Shown: one piece after another, positions 17,994 to 26,284 of the stretch | How positions within the stretch are numbered: the stretch's first letter is position 1 | Layout: each line of letters starts with the position of its first letter | Assembly: GCA_963749415.1 (NCBI GenBank) | Contig: CAVVMG010000001.1 | Coordinates: forward strand, 1,240,001-1,304,000 | Reading direction: 5' to 3' | DNA length: 64,000 nt | Source of the DNA: JALYNX01 sp963749415 | GTDB lineage: Bacteria > Actinomycetota > Acidimicrobiia > Spongiisociales > ZC4RG35 | Made by a program: the position numbers and the translations under genes | The notes under the pieces: model-generated | The model's input: only the letters and a program-made list of their open reading frames with translations | Databases searched by the model: none | What the model was told of the DNA's origin: nothing

Positions 17994-18087
17994 ACCGGTC
18001 GGTGGTCGCAGGCGTAATCTCAGACGAATGCCATGACATCGCCCTCGACTTCAGGCACCATCAGGATCACCCGATAAACAATGAAGG

Positions 18088-18999
18088 ATGTTTGACCAGA
18101 TCACTGTTACTCAGGTGCTGGCCTACCTCCTCCCGGCGGTGGGCGTGGCATGTGTCATCTGGGCTCTTGCCATCACGAGGCACGGTCGTCAGCGGGAGCG
18201 CGAGGTAGTCCGGCTCTCCGAGGAGGCACACAGGATCAAGGATGACTTCGTGGCGATGGTCAGCCACGAGCTGCGCACGCCGTTGACGTCGATCGCGGGG
18301 TTCGCCGACACCCTCGTCGACTCCTGGCACGAGCTGCCGGACGAGGAGGTGGACGAATTCCTCTCCATCATCAATCGCCAGGCGATCTACCTTGGCGACC
18401 TGGTCGAGGATGTTCTGGTCATCCCTCGTCTCGAAGCCGACCGTCTCAGGTTCCAGCCCGAGCTCTTCGACCTGGGCGACCTGATCGAAGACGTGGCCAA
18501 GATGGTGTTCCCCAACGGGGGCAAGAAGACCTCCCTCGTCTCCCTCCCAGATGGGGTGCGCGTCAAGGCGGACCGTCGCCGGGTGCAGCAGGTGATCCGC
18601 AACCTGATGGAGAACGCCCGCAAGTACGGCGGCGATCAGATCATGGTCGAGGGGTTCGTGATGGGAGATCAGTACCTGATCATCATCTCCGACAACGGGC
18701 CCGGGGTCCCCGACGAAGAGACCCAGAAGGTCTTCGAGAACTTCGAGCAGCTTTCCAAAGGCGACGCTCGAGAAGCGACAGGAATCGGGCTCGGCCTGCC
18801 CATCGCGCGCCGACTGGCCCGGGCCATGGGTGGGGAGGTTTGGTACGAGCGGCGGTTCCCCACGGGGGCCCGCTTCTGTTACAGCCTGCCGTTGCGCCGG
18901 CGAACGGTTGTCGGTGAAGACGGGCGTCCCGAGATCGTCGACGATGATCCGAGCCAGGCCGAGGTCGATATCGGCGAGCCGGTGTTCCCGTCGATCTGA
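18088..18999 (+). CDS. Sensor histidine kinase with a single membrane helix
   Basis: A 303-residue kinase with one N-terminal membrane helix (about 9-29) and almost no extracellular part. A HisKA domain with FVAMVSHELRTPLTSI and a HATPase domain (NLMENARKYGG, ISDNGPGVP, GIGLGLPIARRLA) follow directly. The absence of a sensor domain suggests that it senses through the membrane or through a partner. It follows the CheA-REC gene by 94 bases on the same strand, so the two may belong to one pathway. No response regulator is adjacent. Confidence 0.88.
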   Translation: MFDQITVTQVLAYLLPAVGVACVIWALAITRHGRQREREVVRLSEEAHRIKDDFVAMVSHELRTPLTSIAGFADTLVDSWHELPDEEVDEFLSIINRQAIYLGDLVEDVLVIPRLEADRLRFQPELFDLGDLIEDVAKMVFPNGGKKTSLVSLPDGVRVKADRRRVQQVIRNLMENARKYGGDQIMVEGFVMGDQYLIIISDNGPGVPDEETQKVFENFEQLSKGDAREATGIGLGLPIARRLARAMGGEVWYERRFPTGARFCYSLPLRRRTVVGEDGRPEIVDDDPSQAEVDIGEPVFPSI

Positions 19000-19014
19000 T
19001 CACATCGTTGTGAT
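18999..19014. repeat. Dyad ATCACA-N4-TGTGAT before pcrA
   Basis: ATCACA (18999-19004) and TGTGAT (19009-19014) are perfect inverted repeats across TCGT. The site begins on the last base of the kinase stop codon and overlaps a weak -35-like TTGTGA (19008-19013), which is 19 bases from a TACCAT -10-like element at 19033-19038 before pcrA. It could be an operator or part of a terminator. Confidence 0.35.
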
Positions 19015-19047
19015 TCAGTCGGGTCGGGCCGGTACCATCGCCTCCAG

Positions 19048-21276
19048 ATGCAGGCTGAGTGGTTTCTCGATGACGTCCCGGCCGAGTCCCCCCTCTTTGC
19101 CGATCTGAACCCCACCCAGAGAGAAGCGGTAGCGGCGAGCGAGGGCCCGGTTCTCGTTGTCGCCGGCGCCGGCTCGGGGAAGACCCGGGTTCTCACCTAT
19201 CGCATCGCCCACCTCATCCGCGACCTCCGGGTCCCTCCCGACTCGATCCTGGCTATCACCTTCACCAACAAGGCGGCCAACGAGATGCGGAGCCGGGTGG
19301 GAGCCCTGGTGGGAGGTGCCGTCCGCGCGATGTGGGTCTCCACCTTCCACTCGGCGTGTGTTCGCATCCTCCGTCGCGAGGCTTCGCGCCTCGGGTACCG
19401 ATCCGGATTCTCCATCTACGACGAGGCCGACTCGGTGCGGCTGATCAACCTGGTGCTCAAAGACCTCGAGCTGGACTCCAAACGTTTCCCGCCAAGGGCG
19501 ATGAAAGCCGTCATCTCCAAGGCGAAGAACGAGCTGGTCGACTACGAGTCGTTCGCCGACCAGGGTGAGGGCTTCTATCACGAGCAGGTCGCCGACGTCT
19601 ACCGCCTGTACCAGCAACGCCTCCTCGAGGCGTCGGCGATGGACTTCGACGATCTGTTGATGGTCACTGTCGAGCTCTTCGGCGCTTTCCCCGACGTCTT
19701 GGCCCAGTACCAGCAGCGGTTCCGCTACGTCCTGGTCGACGAGTACCAGGACACCAACCGCGCCCAGTACGTGCTGGTCAAGCAGCTCACCGCCGCTCAT
19801 CGCAACATCTGTGTCGTGGGTGACTCCGACCAATCGATCTACCGGTTCCGGGGCGCGGACATCCGCAATATCACCGACTTCGAGAAGGACTACCCCGACG
19901 CCCGGGTGATCGTTCTCGACCAGAACTATCGATCTACCGAGACCATCCTCGACGCCGCCAACTCGATCATCTCCAACAACACCAAGCGCACGCCCAAGAA
20001 CCTGTGGTCGGACAAGGGGCGCGGTGTCCCTATCACCCGCTTCGAGGCCGAAGATGAGCACGACGAAGCCGGGTTCGTGGTCGACGAGATCGAGCGTCTG
20101 AAGACCGGAGGGCACAACCTCTCCGACGTCGCGGTCTTCTATCGAACCAACGCGATGTCGCGGGTGATCGAGGATGTGTTCGTCCGCCGTGGGATGCCCT
20201 ACACCGTCGTCGGCTCGGTGAAGTTCTACGACCGCAAGGAGATCAAGGATGCGGTCGCCTATCTACGGACGGTGGTGAATCCCCAGGACGAGGTGTCGGT
20301 GAAGCGGATCATCAACGAGCCGCGCCGGGGGATCGGCGATACGACGATCGCCCATGTCGACCGGTTCAGCCAGGCCCAGGGAATCCCTTTCTTCGAGGGG
20401 CTCCGGCGAGCCGGGGAGATCAACCAGCTCAACGGGCGGGCGCAGGCGGCCATCGGTGAGTTCATGGCGGTCATCGCGCGCATCACCGACGAGGCGAGGG
20501 CTGGCGGCGTGGCTGACGCAGTGCAGTCGGTTCTCGACGACACCGGCATGCTGGCCACTCTGGAGGCCGAGAAGACCGTGGAGGCCATGGGGAGGGTCGA
20601 GAACCTCAAGGAGCTGGTCGGCGTCGCCGCGGAGTTCGAGGGCGCCAACGAGGGAGCGGTGATAGGTGACGAGGAGTTCGACTCGCTTCCCAACCTGCGT
20701 CGGCTCGAGATCTTCCTGGAATCGACGGCCCTGGTCGCCGACATCGACGAGTGGGACGAGGGCGCCGGGGCCGTGACCCTGATGACGCTGCATACCGCCA
20801 AGGGCCTGGAATTCCCCGCAGTGTTCATCGTGGGCATGGAGGACGGCGTTTTTCCCCATATGCGCTCGTTGGGCGATCCCTCGGAGCTCGAGGAGGAGCG
20901 CCGACTCGCCTACGTGGGGATCACGAGAGCCCAGGAGAGCCTGTATCTGACCTCGGCGTGGAGTCGTCTGCTCTTCGGCGGCTCCAATTACAACCCGCCC
21001 TCCCGATTCTTGACCGAGATCCCCGATGAGCTGATGGCAAAGGCCGGCAAGCGGGAGCGACGCACGTCTTCTGAGCGAGCCGCGGCTGTCGGGCCTCGGG
21101 CCACGGTGGCTTCCGATGAGATCGGCCCCGGGGATCGGGTGCGTCACGACCGTTGGGGCTTGGGCACGGTGCGAGAGGTGGTGGGCTCCGGAGATCGGGC
21201 GGAAGCCGAGGTGATGTTCGACACCCAGGGCAAGAAGCGGTTGCTTCTGGCCTGGGCCCCTCTGGAAAGGGCGTGA
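19048..21276 (+). CDS. pcrA: ATP-dependent DNA helicase, UvrD/PcrA type
   Basis: A 742-residue superfamily 1A 3'-5' helicase for excision repair and replication restart. Walker A is GAGSGKT at residues 40-46, and Walker B with the Q motif partner is VLVDEYQDTN near 229. Later motifs include GDSDQSIYRFRGAD (motif III), LDQNYRST (IV), VTLMTLHTAKGLEF (V) and YVGITRAQ (VI). The C-terminus GDRVRHDRWGLGTV is the small beta-barrel that binds RNA polymerase in PcrA/UvrD. The ATG at 19048 puts the normal 20 residues before the Q-motif. Confidence 0.96.
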   Translation: MQAEWFLDDVPAESPLFADLNPTQREAVAASEGPVLVVAGAGSGKTRVLTYRIAHLIRDLRVPPDSILAITFTNKAANEMRSRVGALVGGAVRAMWVSTFHSACVRILRREASRLGYRSGFSIYDEADSVRLINLVLKDLELDSKRFPPRAMKAVISKAKNELVDYESFADQGEGFYHEQVADVYRLYQQRLLEASAMDFDDLLMVTVELFGAFPDVLAQYQQRFRYVLVDEYQDTNRAQYVLVKQLTAAHRNICVVGDSDQSIYRFRGADIRNITDFEKDYPDARVIVLDQNYRSTETILDAANSIISNNTKRTPKNLWSDKGRGVPITRFEAEDEHDEAGFVVDEIERLKTGGHNLSDVAVFYRTNAMSRVIEDVFVRRGMPYTVVGSVKFYDRKEIKDAVAYLRTVVNPQDEVSVKRIINEPRRGIGDTTIAHVDRFSQAQGIPFFEGLRRAGEINQLNGRAQAAIGEFMAVIARITDEARAGGVADAVQSVLDDTGMLATLEAEKTVEAMGRVENLKELVGVAAEFEGANEGAVIGDEEFDSLPNLRRLEIFLESTALVADIDEWDEGAGAVTLMTLHTAKGLEFPAVFIVGMEDGVFPHMRSLGDPSELEEERRLAYVGITRAQESLYLTSAWSRLLFGGSNYNPPSRFLTEIPDELMAKAGKRERRTSSERAAAVGPRATVASDEIGPGDRVRHDRWGLGTVREVVGSGDRAEAEVMFDTQGKKRLLLAWAPLERA

Positions 21277-21713
21277 GCCGGTTCTCCGCCCCGATCGAGG
21301 GGGCGCCGCGGGGTGGTGCCTATGTCACCGTCCCCCTGGAGGTAATCGAGGAACTCGGTGGAAGTGGCCGGATCCCGGTGACGGCCAGCTTCGATGGAGT
21401 GGCCTATCGGGGGAGCATCGTTCGCATGGGAGGGTCGTCGGTCTTGGGTGTGCTCAAGGGGATCCGAGAGGGCGTTGGCAAGGAAGTCGGTGACATCATC
21501 GAAGTGACTGTCGATCTGGATGTCGGGGCTCGTGAGGTCGACCTCCCGCCTGAGCTCGCGGTGGCGCTTGAAGCCAACCCGGCGGCGTGGCGGGCGTTCG
21601 ATGCTCTCAGCTTCAGCCACCGGCGAGAACATGCGATGCATGTGGCGGAGGCCAAGAAGCCAGAGACCCGGGAGCGGCGGGCCCGGAAAACGATCGAGCT
21701 GCTGCTCACATGA
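21273..21713 (+). CDS. DUF1905 / YdeI (OmdA)-like protein
   Basis: A 146-residue protein with an N-terminal DUF1905 beta-barrel (SRFSAPIEG ... GAYVTVPLEVIEELG ... RIPVTASFDGVAYRGSI) and a C-terminal bacteriocin-resistance YdeI/OmdA-like helical tail (WRAFDALSFSHRREHAMHVAEAKKPETRERR). The GTG at 21273 overlaps the pcrA stop as GTGA and gives the family N-terminus; a longer open frame running 40 codons into pcrA is shadow. The molecular role of this family is not established. Confidence 0.82.
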   Translation: MSRFSAPIEGAPRGGAYVTVPLEVIEELGGSGRIPVTASFDGVAYRGSIVRMGGSSVLGVLKGIREGVGKEVGDIIEVTVDLDVGAREVDLPPELAVALEANPAAWRAFDALSFSHRREHAMHVAEAKKPETRERRARKTIELLLT

Positions 21714-21748
21714 CGACGGTCGTTCGATCCTCAGATATCGTCTAGGCC

Positions 21749-22162
21749 GTGTTCAGAGAGCTATTCAAGACCTTCCGGCACATGTGGAAAGAACCCGAGG
21801 GTCGGGGCCTGATCCTGGGCTTCATCGGCATCATCGGAGCTGGCACCACCTTCTATGCGATCTTCGAGGATTGGTCGGTGATCAGCGCTCTCTATTTCAC
21901 AGTGGTGATGCTGACGACGGTGGGCTTCGGCGATCTGCACCCCACGACCGACTTCACGAGGATGGTCACCGTCGTCTTCATCATCGTCGGCGTGGCGTTC
22001 ATCCTCGGATTTCTCAACTTCATCATGAGTCGCACCGTTCAGCGCCGGGCAGAGGACAAATACAACAAGGAGATCAGTCTCGGCATAGTGCCCGTGGTGG
22101 AGGTGAAGCCGATCGAGAAAAATCCGGAGACGGGCTCAGAAACCGCTGACGATCCAGGCTGA
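21749..22162 (+). CDS. Two-helix potassium channel protein
   Basis: A 137-residue ion-channel subunit with two membrane helices (about 20-39 and 72-93). The pore loop carries the K+ selectivity filter TVGFGD at residues 57-62. There is no RCK domain, only a short charged cytoplasmic tail, so it would form a tetramer. The start is GTG 21749; a TANNNT element (TATCGT, 21736-21741) lies seven bases upstream, which would make a leaderless or near-leaderless transcript. The 3' end overlaps the convergent lipoprotein gene by 27 bases. Confidence 0.88.
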   Translation: MFRELFKTFRHMWKEPEGRGLILGFIGIIGAGTTFYAIFEDWSVISALYFTVVMLTTVGFGDLHPTTDFTRMVTVVFIIVGVAFILGFLNFIMSRTVQRRAEDKYNKEISLGIVPVVEVKPIEKNPETGSETADDPG

Positions 22163-23332
22163 CGTGGCGTCGCAGGTGTTCCCTTCGAGATGACCTACGC
22201 CGACATTTCCCCCACCCAGCTCGAGCTGATCACCCTCTACCGCGATCGGCGCCCCGTCGAAGTCGTGGATGGTCAAGGGTTCGCTGGTCGCTGAGTATCC
22301 GAACGGCCAGACGGGGACGATGCGCTCCGTCGAGTTCGCCTCACCGAAGTAGACGCAGTTGAGGTCGGGGTCATAGCTGAGGGTGAAGTGGCCGAGGGCG
22401 GCCATCCCGCCTGCGTTCCGCGTGTTGTTGGTGAGGATGTCGACGTCACCCTCGACGACGGGCACAGGGGCCGGCATTGCGGACAGGTCGCCGTCGAGCA
22501 TCTCGATGAAGGGATAGATCACGACCCGGTCTCCAACGAGATCCGTTAGGGCGACGCGGGTCGCGGAGTCGATCTCCTCGACTGACAGGTTGATCCGGTT
22601 GTCGAGGCCCCCGACGGCATAGCCGGCGGTGGCGAGGGGCTCGCCTCGGCTGTCACGAAAGTCCTGGATCAGGTCTGATGCTTCCATGAGCTCCACTTGT
22701 GAGAATTGCGCCCCGCCGGCAACACATACCGGCTCGCCGTTCGCGAGCGTCTCGATTGCTGTCTGATGAGACGCGACGTCCTCTCCCTTGAACCAGACGG
22801 TGAGGATTGCGGACTCTCGATCCCACCACATCTCGGCGAAGTCCGATTGCCGTTCGATGTAGCCGGCAATCGCCGTTTGCATGTCCTCGTCTGGATTGAC
22901 CGACGAGGTTCCTCGCAGGCCCGGGCAGAGGCTGGAGAAATCGGGGTCGGCCAGAAGGGGGTAGGCGAGGACCTCGGGATCGGCTGATGGGGTGACGGTC
23001 CGTCCGTCATAGGTGCCGGTCACTCTGACGACTGTCGCTCTCTCGGCAGCCGAGACCAGCCCTGGGTCGAGGTCGCCGATGTGCAGAATTCCGGGGCAGG
23101 CTCCGGTGGTCCCCGGCGGACAGAGCTCGATCGAGCCATCCGGTTGTGCGACCGGCGTGGCGGTAATGGTGACAGCGACACCCGCGGCCTTGGGAGGCGT
23201 GGTCGGGGGCGTGGTTAGACCGTTGTCTAGGGAGGACACAGTGGGCTCCGAGGAGTCAGAGGTGAGCGGCAGCCCGGCACCACAGGCGGAGAGAATCAGG
23301 GCCGCTGCGAGTAGCGACGATCGGCGGGTCAC
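22136..23332 (-). CDS. Secreted lipoprotein of unknown function
   Basis: A 398-residue exported protein. The N-terminus MTRRSSLLAAALILSAC has a twin-Arg-like charged start, a hydrophobic core and a lipobox with lipidated Cys17. A Thr/Pro/Ser-rich linker follows (to about residue 50), then a globular region with several cysteines. I recognise no family. It is probably held on the outer face of the membrane. Its end overlaps the convergent potassium-channel gene. Confidence 0.75.
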   Translation of the reverse strand: MTRRSSLLAAALILSACGAGLPLTSDSSEPTVSSLDNGLTTPPTTPPKAAGVAVTITATPVAQPDGSIELCPPGTTGACPGILHIGDLDPGLVSAAERATVVRVTGTYDGRTVTPSADPEVLAYPLLADPDFSSLCPGLRGTSSVNPDEDMQTAIAGYIERQSDFAEMWWDRESAILTVWFKGEDVASHQTAIETLANGEPVCVAGGAQFSQVELMEASDLIQDFRDSRGEPLATAGYAVGGLDNRINLSVEEIDSATRVALTDLVGDRVVIYPFIEMLDGDLSAMPAPVPVVEGDVDILTNNTRNAGGMAALGHFTLSYDPDLNCVYFGEANSTERIVPVWPFGYSATSEPLTIHDFDGAPIAVEGDQLELGGGNVGVGHLEGNTCDATSAWIVSGF

Positions 23333-23492
23333 GAAGGTTGGACGATACGGAGTCGGACGTCGGTTCCAGCGAGATCAGCCCGAGAGTCAGAGGAGGGGCC
23401 CTGCCTGGTGGTGCGTTTCGGAATCAGATGCCCCGCCCGGCCAATTAGTGTGGGGTAGTGGGTCAGGACTCCGTTCGCCTCTAAGTGATTCA

Positions 23493-24188
23493 ATGCGACA
23501 ACTGACGAGTTTCATCATCTATCGCGTGCCTTTCGTAATGCCCGCGATTTTGTTTGTATTGAGTCGCGTTCAATTCGCACTGCTGTCGTTCTACAAGAGT
23601 CCAGATGACGTTCGTCTGATCCGCGAGGTGGCTCGCGAACGCAAGGTTGATTTGCAGCCGCAGGAGGCCCACACGCTGATGTCATTGGCACGCATGCAAT
23701 CGGCGATCGACGGGGATATGGCTGAAGTGGGCTTGTATCGCGGAGGCAGTGCAAAGCTGATTTGCTCCGTCAAAGGCCCGCGGACGTTTTGGGGCTTTGA
23801 TACGTTTGCCGGACTGAAAGACGTGTCCGAAGCGGACAAGCACTGGGGCGTATCTTTCTTCAAGACAGGCGACTATTTGGCAAGCCAGCAAGAGGTCGCG
23901 GCCTACCTGGCCGGCTTCCAGGAGGTTCATCTCATTGAAGGATATTTTCCGGACTCCGCGACGCCGATCGTGAATCGGTCATTCAGCTTCGTACATTTGG
24001 ATGTAGACACTTACGCCAGCACACTCGCCAGCTTGCAGTTTTTCTGGCCGCGAATGGTGCCGGGTGGAATCCTCATTACGCATGATTCACACGCCGAAGG
24101 CGTGAGCAAGGCCGTTGCGGAATTCGCCGCCGAATCAAGCGCTCGATACTTTCCTTCTACTTTGAGCCAACTGGCGTTCATCAAGTAA
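23493..24188 (+). CDS. TylF/MycF-like O-methyltransferase, atypical base composition
   Basis: A 231-residue class I methyltransferase of the macrocin O-methyltransferase family. It has AEVGLYRGGSAKLIC (SAM loop), WGFDTFAGLKDVSEAD, the metal-binding HLDVDTYASTL and PGGILITHDSH. Members methylate sugar hydroxyls in antibiotics and surface glycans. The frame is open 160 codons further upstream, but similarity begins only at ATG 23493. A hand count gives about 55% G+C over 23521-24180, against roughly 65-70% in neighbours, and codon use is AT-richer, so recent horizontal transfer is likely. No other sugar or glycan gene is adjacent. Confidence 0.85.
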   Translation: MRQLTSFIIYRVPFVMPAILFVLSRVQFALLSFYKSPDDVRLIREVARERKVDLQPQEAHTLMSLARMQSAIDGDMAEVGLYRGGSAKLICSVKGPRTFWGFDTFAGLKDVSEADKHWGVSFFKTGDYLASQQEVAAYLAGFQEVHLIEGYFPDSATPIVNRSFSFVHLDVDTYASTLASLQFFWPRMVPGGILITHDSHAEGVSKAVAEFAAESSARYFPSTLSQLAFIK

Positions 24189-24665
24189 CTATTTGATGAG
24201 TTCTCGCCAAGGGTGTTTGGCGGGGAGGTGCGCCAACAGGAAGTCCCTCTGCGACGCGTTCAGTTCCGGGATCACTCGCGTCGCATCGTCGTCGTCCTTG
24301 GAGCGATGGTCCTTGCTCTTGAACAGGAGTTGCAGATCGGGCGCCAGATAGGGGATACCCGTCTCGGTACTGAGCACTGCGTTCTCCCAGGGACGGGTCA
24401 CGGTCGGATCTCGACGGAAAACCCATCGTTCGGCATTCCCCTCGCCGATAGTCAGATCCATCGCCCATGCTGCGTTAGGGGAGCGACGTGCCCAGACGTT
24501 GTTCGGGGCTACTTTGATATCCCAGCCGGCGAGCCTCTCCAACGCGGTGTCGACATCGCGCCGGCAGATCCCGATGTCGAGGTCGTCGTGCTTCCGCCAG
24601 GACCGACCGAGATGGAGCACGAGAGCATGCCCACCGGAGATCCACCATCGGAACGGTGCCTCCAT
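24189..24665 (-). CDS. Nucleotidyltransferase of aminoglycoside/lincosamide type; N-terminus may extend to 24722
   Basis: A protein of 158 residues from ATG 24665. WISGGHALVLHLGRSWRKHDDLDIGI carries the GG and DxD signature of the ANT(2'')/Lin nucleotidyltransferase fold; MDLTIGEG gives a later acidic residue. Family members have about 20 residues before the WxxGG motif but only seven are present here. The same frame stays open upstream and reads LSAGPDWAPLSVDEAAALF, which fits. No ATG, GTG or TTG exists there, but a CTG at 24722 would overlap the transaldolase stop as CTGA. I suspect the real start is that CTG. The substrate is unknown; a resistance role is not shown. Confidence 0.78.
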   Translation of the reverse strand: MEAPFRWWISGGHALVLHLGRSWRKHDDLDIGICRRDVDTALERLAGWDIKVAPNNVWARRSPNAAWAMDLTIGEGNAERWVFRRDPTVTRPWENAVLSTETGIPYLAPDLQLLFKSKDHRSKDDDDATRVIPELNASQRDFLLAHLPAKHPWRELIK

Positions 24666-24718
24666 GAACAGGGCAGCGGCTTCGTCGACGGAGAGGGGTG
24701 CCCAGTCAGGCCCGGCGC

Positions 24719-25816
24719 TCAGGCCTGCTCCACGCTCTCCAACAACTCGTGCCAGCTCTTGGTGAACTTCTCCACGCCCTCATCCTCGAGCACCCGCACC
24801 ACGTCGTCGTAATCCACCCCGATCTCCCCGAGGCGATCCAGATCGCGGCGAGCGGTTTCGATGTCGTCAGTGCCGAACTGGATCGGCGAAGGGTCGCCGT
24901 GGTCCTGATAGGCGTCGATGGTGGGCAGAGGCATGGTGTTCACCGTGTCCCGAGCCACCAGCTTCTCGACATAGATCAGGTCCGGATAGTCGGGGTTTTT
25001 GGTGGAGGTCGATGCCCAGAGTGGCTTCTGCACCCTGGCGCCGGCGGCAGCCAGATCCCGAAATCGGTCCGACCCGAAGCTGTCGAGGAACATCCCATAG
25101 GCGACGCGGGCGTTGGCCACCGCAGTCATCCCACGGAGGGCCAGCGCCTGTTCGGTGTCGATCGCCTCGAGCCGGGGGTCGACCTCGGAGTCGAAACGGG
25201 ATACGAAGAAGGAGGCAACGGATGCGATGACCCCCACATCGCCACCGGCCTCTTTGTAGTCCTCGAGCCCGTCGAGATAGGCGTTAATCACTTCGCCGTA
25301 TCGGTCCAGGGAGAAGATCAGGGTCACGTTGACCGATATGCCCTCCCCGATCAGAGCCCTGATCGCAGGGACTCCCTCGGCGGTGGCCGGCACCTTGACC
25401 AGCAAGTTGGGTCGACTGATCTGCTTCACCCAGTCCCGAGCCTCGGCGACTGTGGCATCGGTCTCACCGGCCAGAGTTGGCGACACCTCCACAGAGACGA
25501 ACCCATCGCTTCCCCCGGTCGCCTCGTGGACCCCGGCCAGGACATCGCACCCGCGCTGGATGTCGGTTGTCATCAGACTCCGAGCCACGTCCTCGGTGGA
25601 CAAACCGGAGGACTTCAGATCGCGCAGTTGCGCCTCATAGTCGGACGAGCCGACGATGGCGCCGGCAAAGATCGTGGGGTTGGAGGTGACTCCGGTGACA
25701 GCGTCTCGCTCCACTCGCAAGGCCAGCTCGCCGGAGTCGAGCATGGCGCGGGATATCTGATCCGACCACACCGAAACCCCCGCCGCGGCGAGGCCATGGA
25801 TCCTCGAAGTCGCCAT
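24719..25816 (-). CDS. tal: Transaldolase
   Basis: Pentose-phosphate enzyme moving a dihydroxyacetone unit between sugar phosphates. It has 365 residues from ATG 25816, typical for the actinobacterial type. Signatures: AGVSVWSDQISR, TGVTSNPTIFAGAI, the Schiff-base Lys141 in LLVKVPATAEG, and FVSRFDSEVDPRL. An open frame upstream of 25816 is not part of the family; another ATG eleven codons earlier cannot be excluded. The gene is divergent from the mutase subunit gene at 25874. Confidence 0.94.
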   Translation of the reverse strand: MATSRIHGLAAAGVSVWSDQISRAMLDSGELALRVERDAVTGVTSNPTIFAGAIVGSSDYEAQLRDLKSSGLSTEDVARSLMTTDIQRGCDVLAGVHEATGGSDGFVSVEVSPTLAGETDATVAEARDWVKQISRPNLLVKVPATAEGVPAIRALIGEGISVNVTLIFSLDRYGEVINAYLDGLEDYKEAGGDVGVIASVASFFVSRFDSEVDPRLEAIDTEQALALRGMTAVANARVAYGMFLDSFGSDRFRDLAAAGARVQKPLWASTSTKNPDYPDLIYVEKLVARDTVNTMPLPTIDAYQDHGDPSPIQFGTDDIETARRDLDRLGEIGVDYDDVVRVLEDEGVEKFTKSWHELLESVEQA

Positions 25817-25873
25817 GACCCAAGGGTAGAGCGATTCGAGGATTGCCATCCCAACTAGCCTCACCGCCCGCGC

Positions 25874-26284
25874 ATGCCCCGCCGCATCCTCATCGCCAAA
25901 CCGGGCCTCGACGGCCACGACCGCGGCGCCAAGGTGATTGCCAGGGCCCTCCGGGACGCCGGATTCGAGGTCATCTACTCCGGCCTTCATCAGACCCCGG
26001 CACAGATCGCGGAGACTGCGGTGCAGGAGGACGTGGATGCGGTCGGCCTCTCTTCGCTCTCCGGGGCCCACCGCACACTCTTTCCCCAGGTGGTCGAGGA
26101 GTTGGCATCACGGGATGCCTCGGACATCATCGTGTTCGGCGGCGGCGTCATCCCCGATGGGGACATCCCGGCTCTCGTCGCCGGCGGCCTGTCCGCGGTC
26201 TTCACGCCGGGGGCGCCCCTGGATGAGATCGCGGCGTGGGTCGACCAGAACGTCCCATCTCGGTTCGAGAAAGGAACCAATTGA
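25874..26284 (+). CDS. Cobalamin-binding small subunit / C-terminal domain of methylmalonyl-CoA mutase type
   Basis: A 136-residue B12-binding Rossmann domain. The DxHxxG cobalamin motif is Asp13-Gly-His15-Asp-Arg-Gly18 (GLDGHDRGAKVIAR), followed by VGLSSLSGAH and IVFGGGVIPDGD. This matches the stand-alone mutase domain that pairs with a separate large subunit (split methylmalonyl-CoA mutase). It lies just upstream of sucCD with a TTGA overlap, which fits delivery of succinyl-CoA from methylmalonyl-CoA into the TCA cycle. The large subunit is not in the window, so another acyl-CoA mutase is possible. A TAGCCT -10-like element is at 25856-25861. Confidence 0.85.
   Translation: MPRRILIAKPGLDGHDRGAKVIARALRDAGFEVIYSGLHQTPAQIAETAVQEDVDAVGLSSLSGAHRTLFPQVVEELASRDASDIIVFGGGVIPDGDIPALVAGGLSAVFTPGAPLDEIAAWVDQNVPSRFEKGTN

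Noticed and set aside
23013..23492. A 160-codon upstream extension of the TylF-like gene
   Set aside because: It runs antisense through the start of the lipoprotein gene, and family similarity begins only at the ATG at 23493.
23333..23492. Attachment site or insertion scar next to the low-GC gene
   Set aside because: I looked for direct or inverted repeats flanking 23493-24188 and saw none that are convincing.
24189..24722. Aminoglycoside or lincosamide resistance nucleotidyltransferase
   Set aside because: The fold matches, but the identity of the substrate cannot be read from the sequence and there is no mobile or resistance context.
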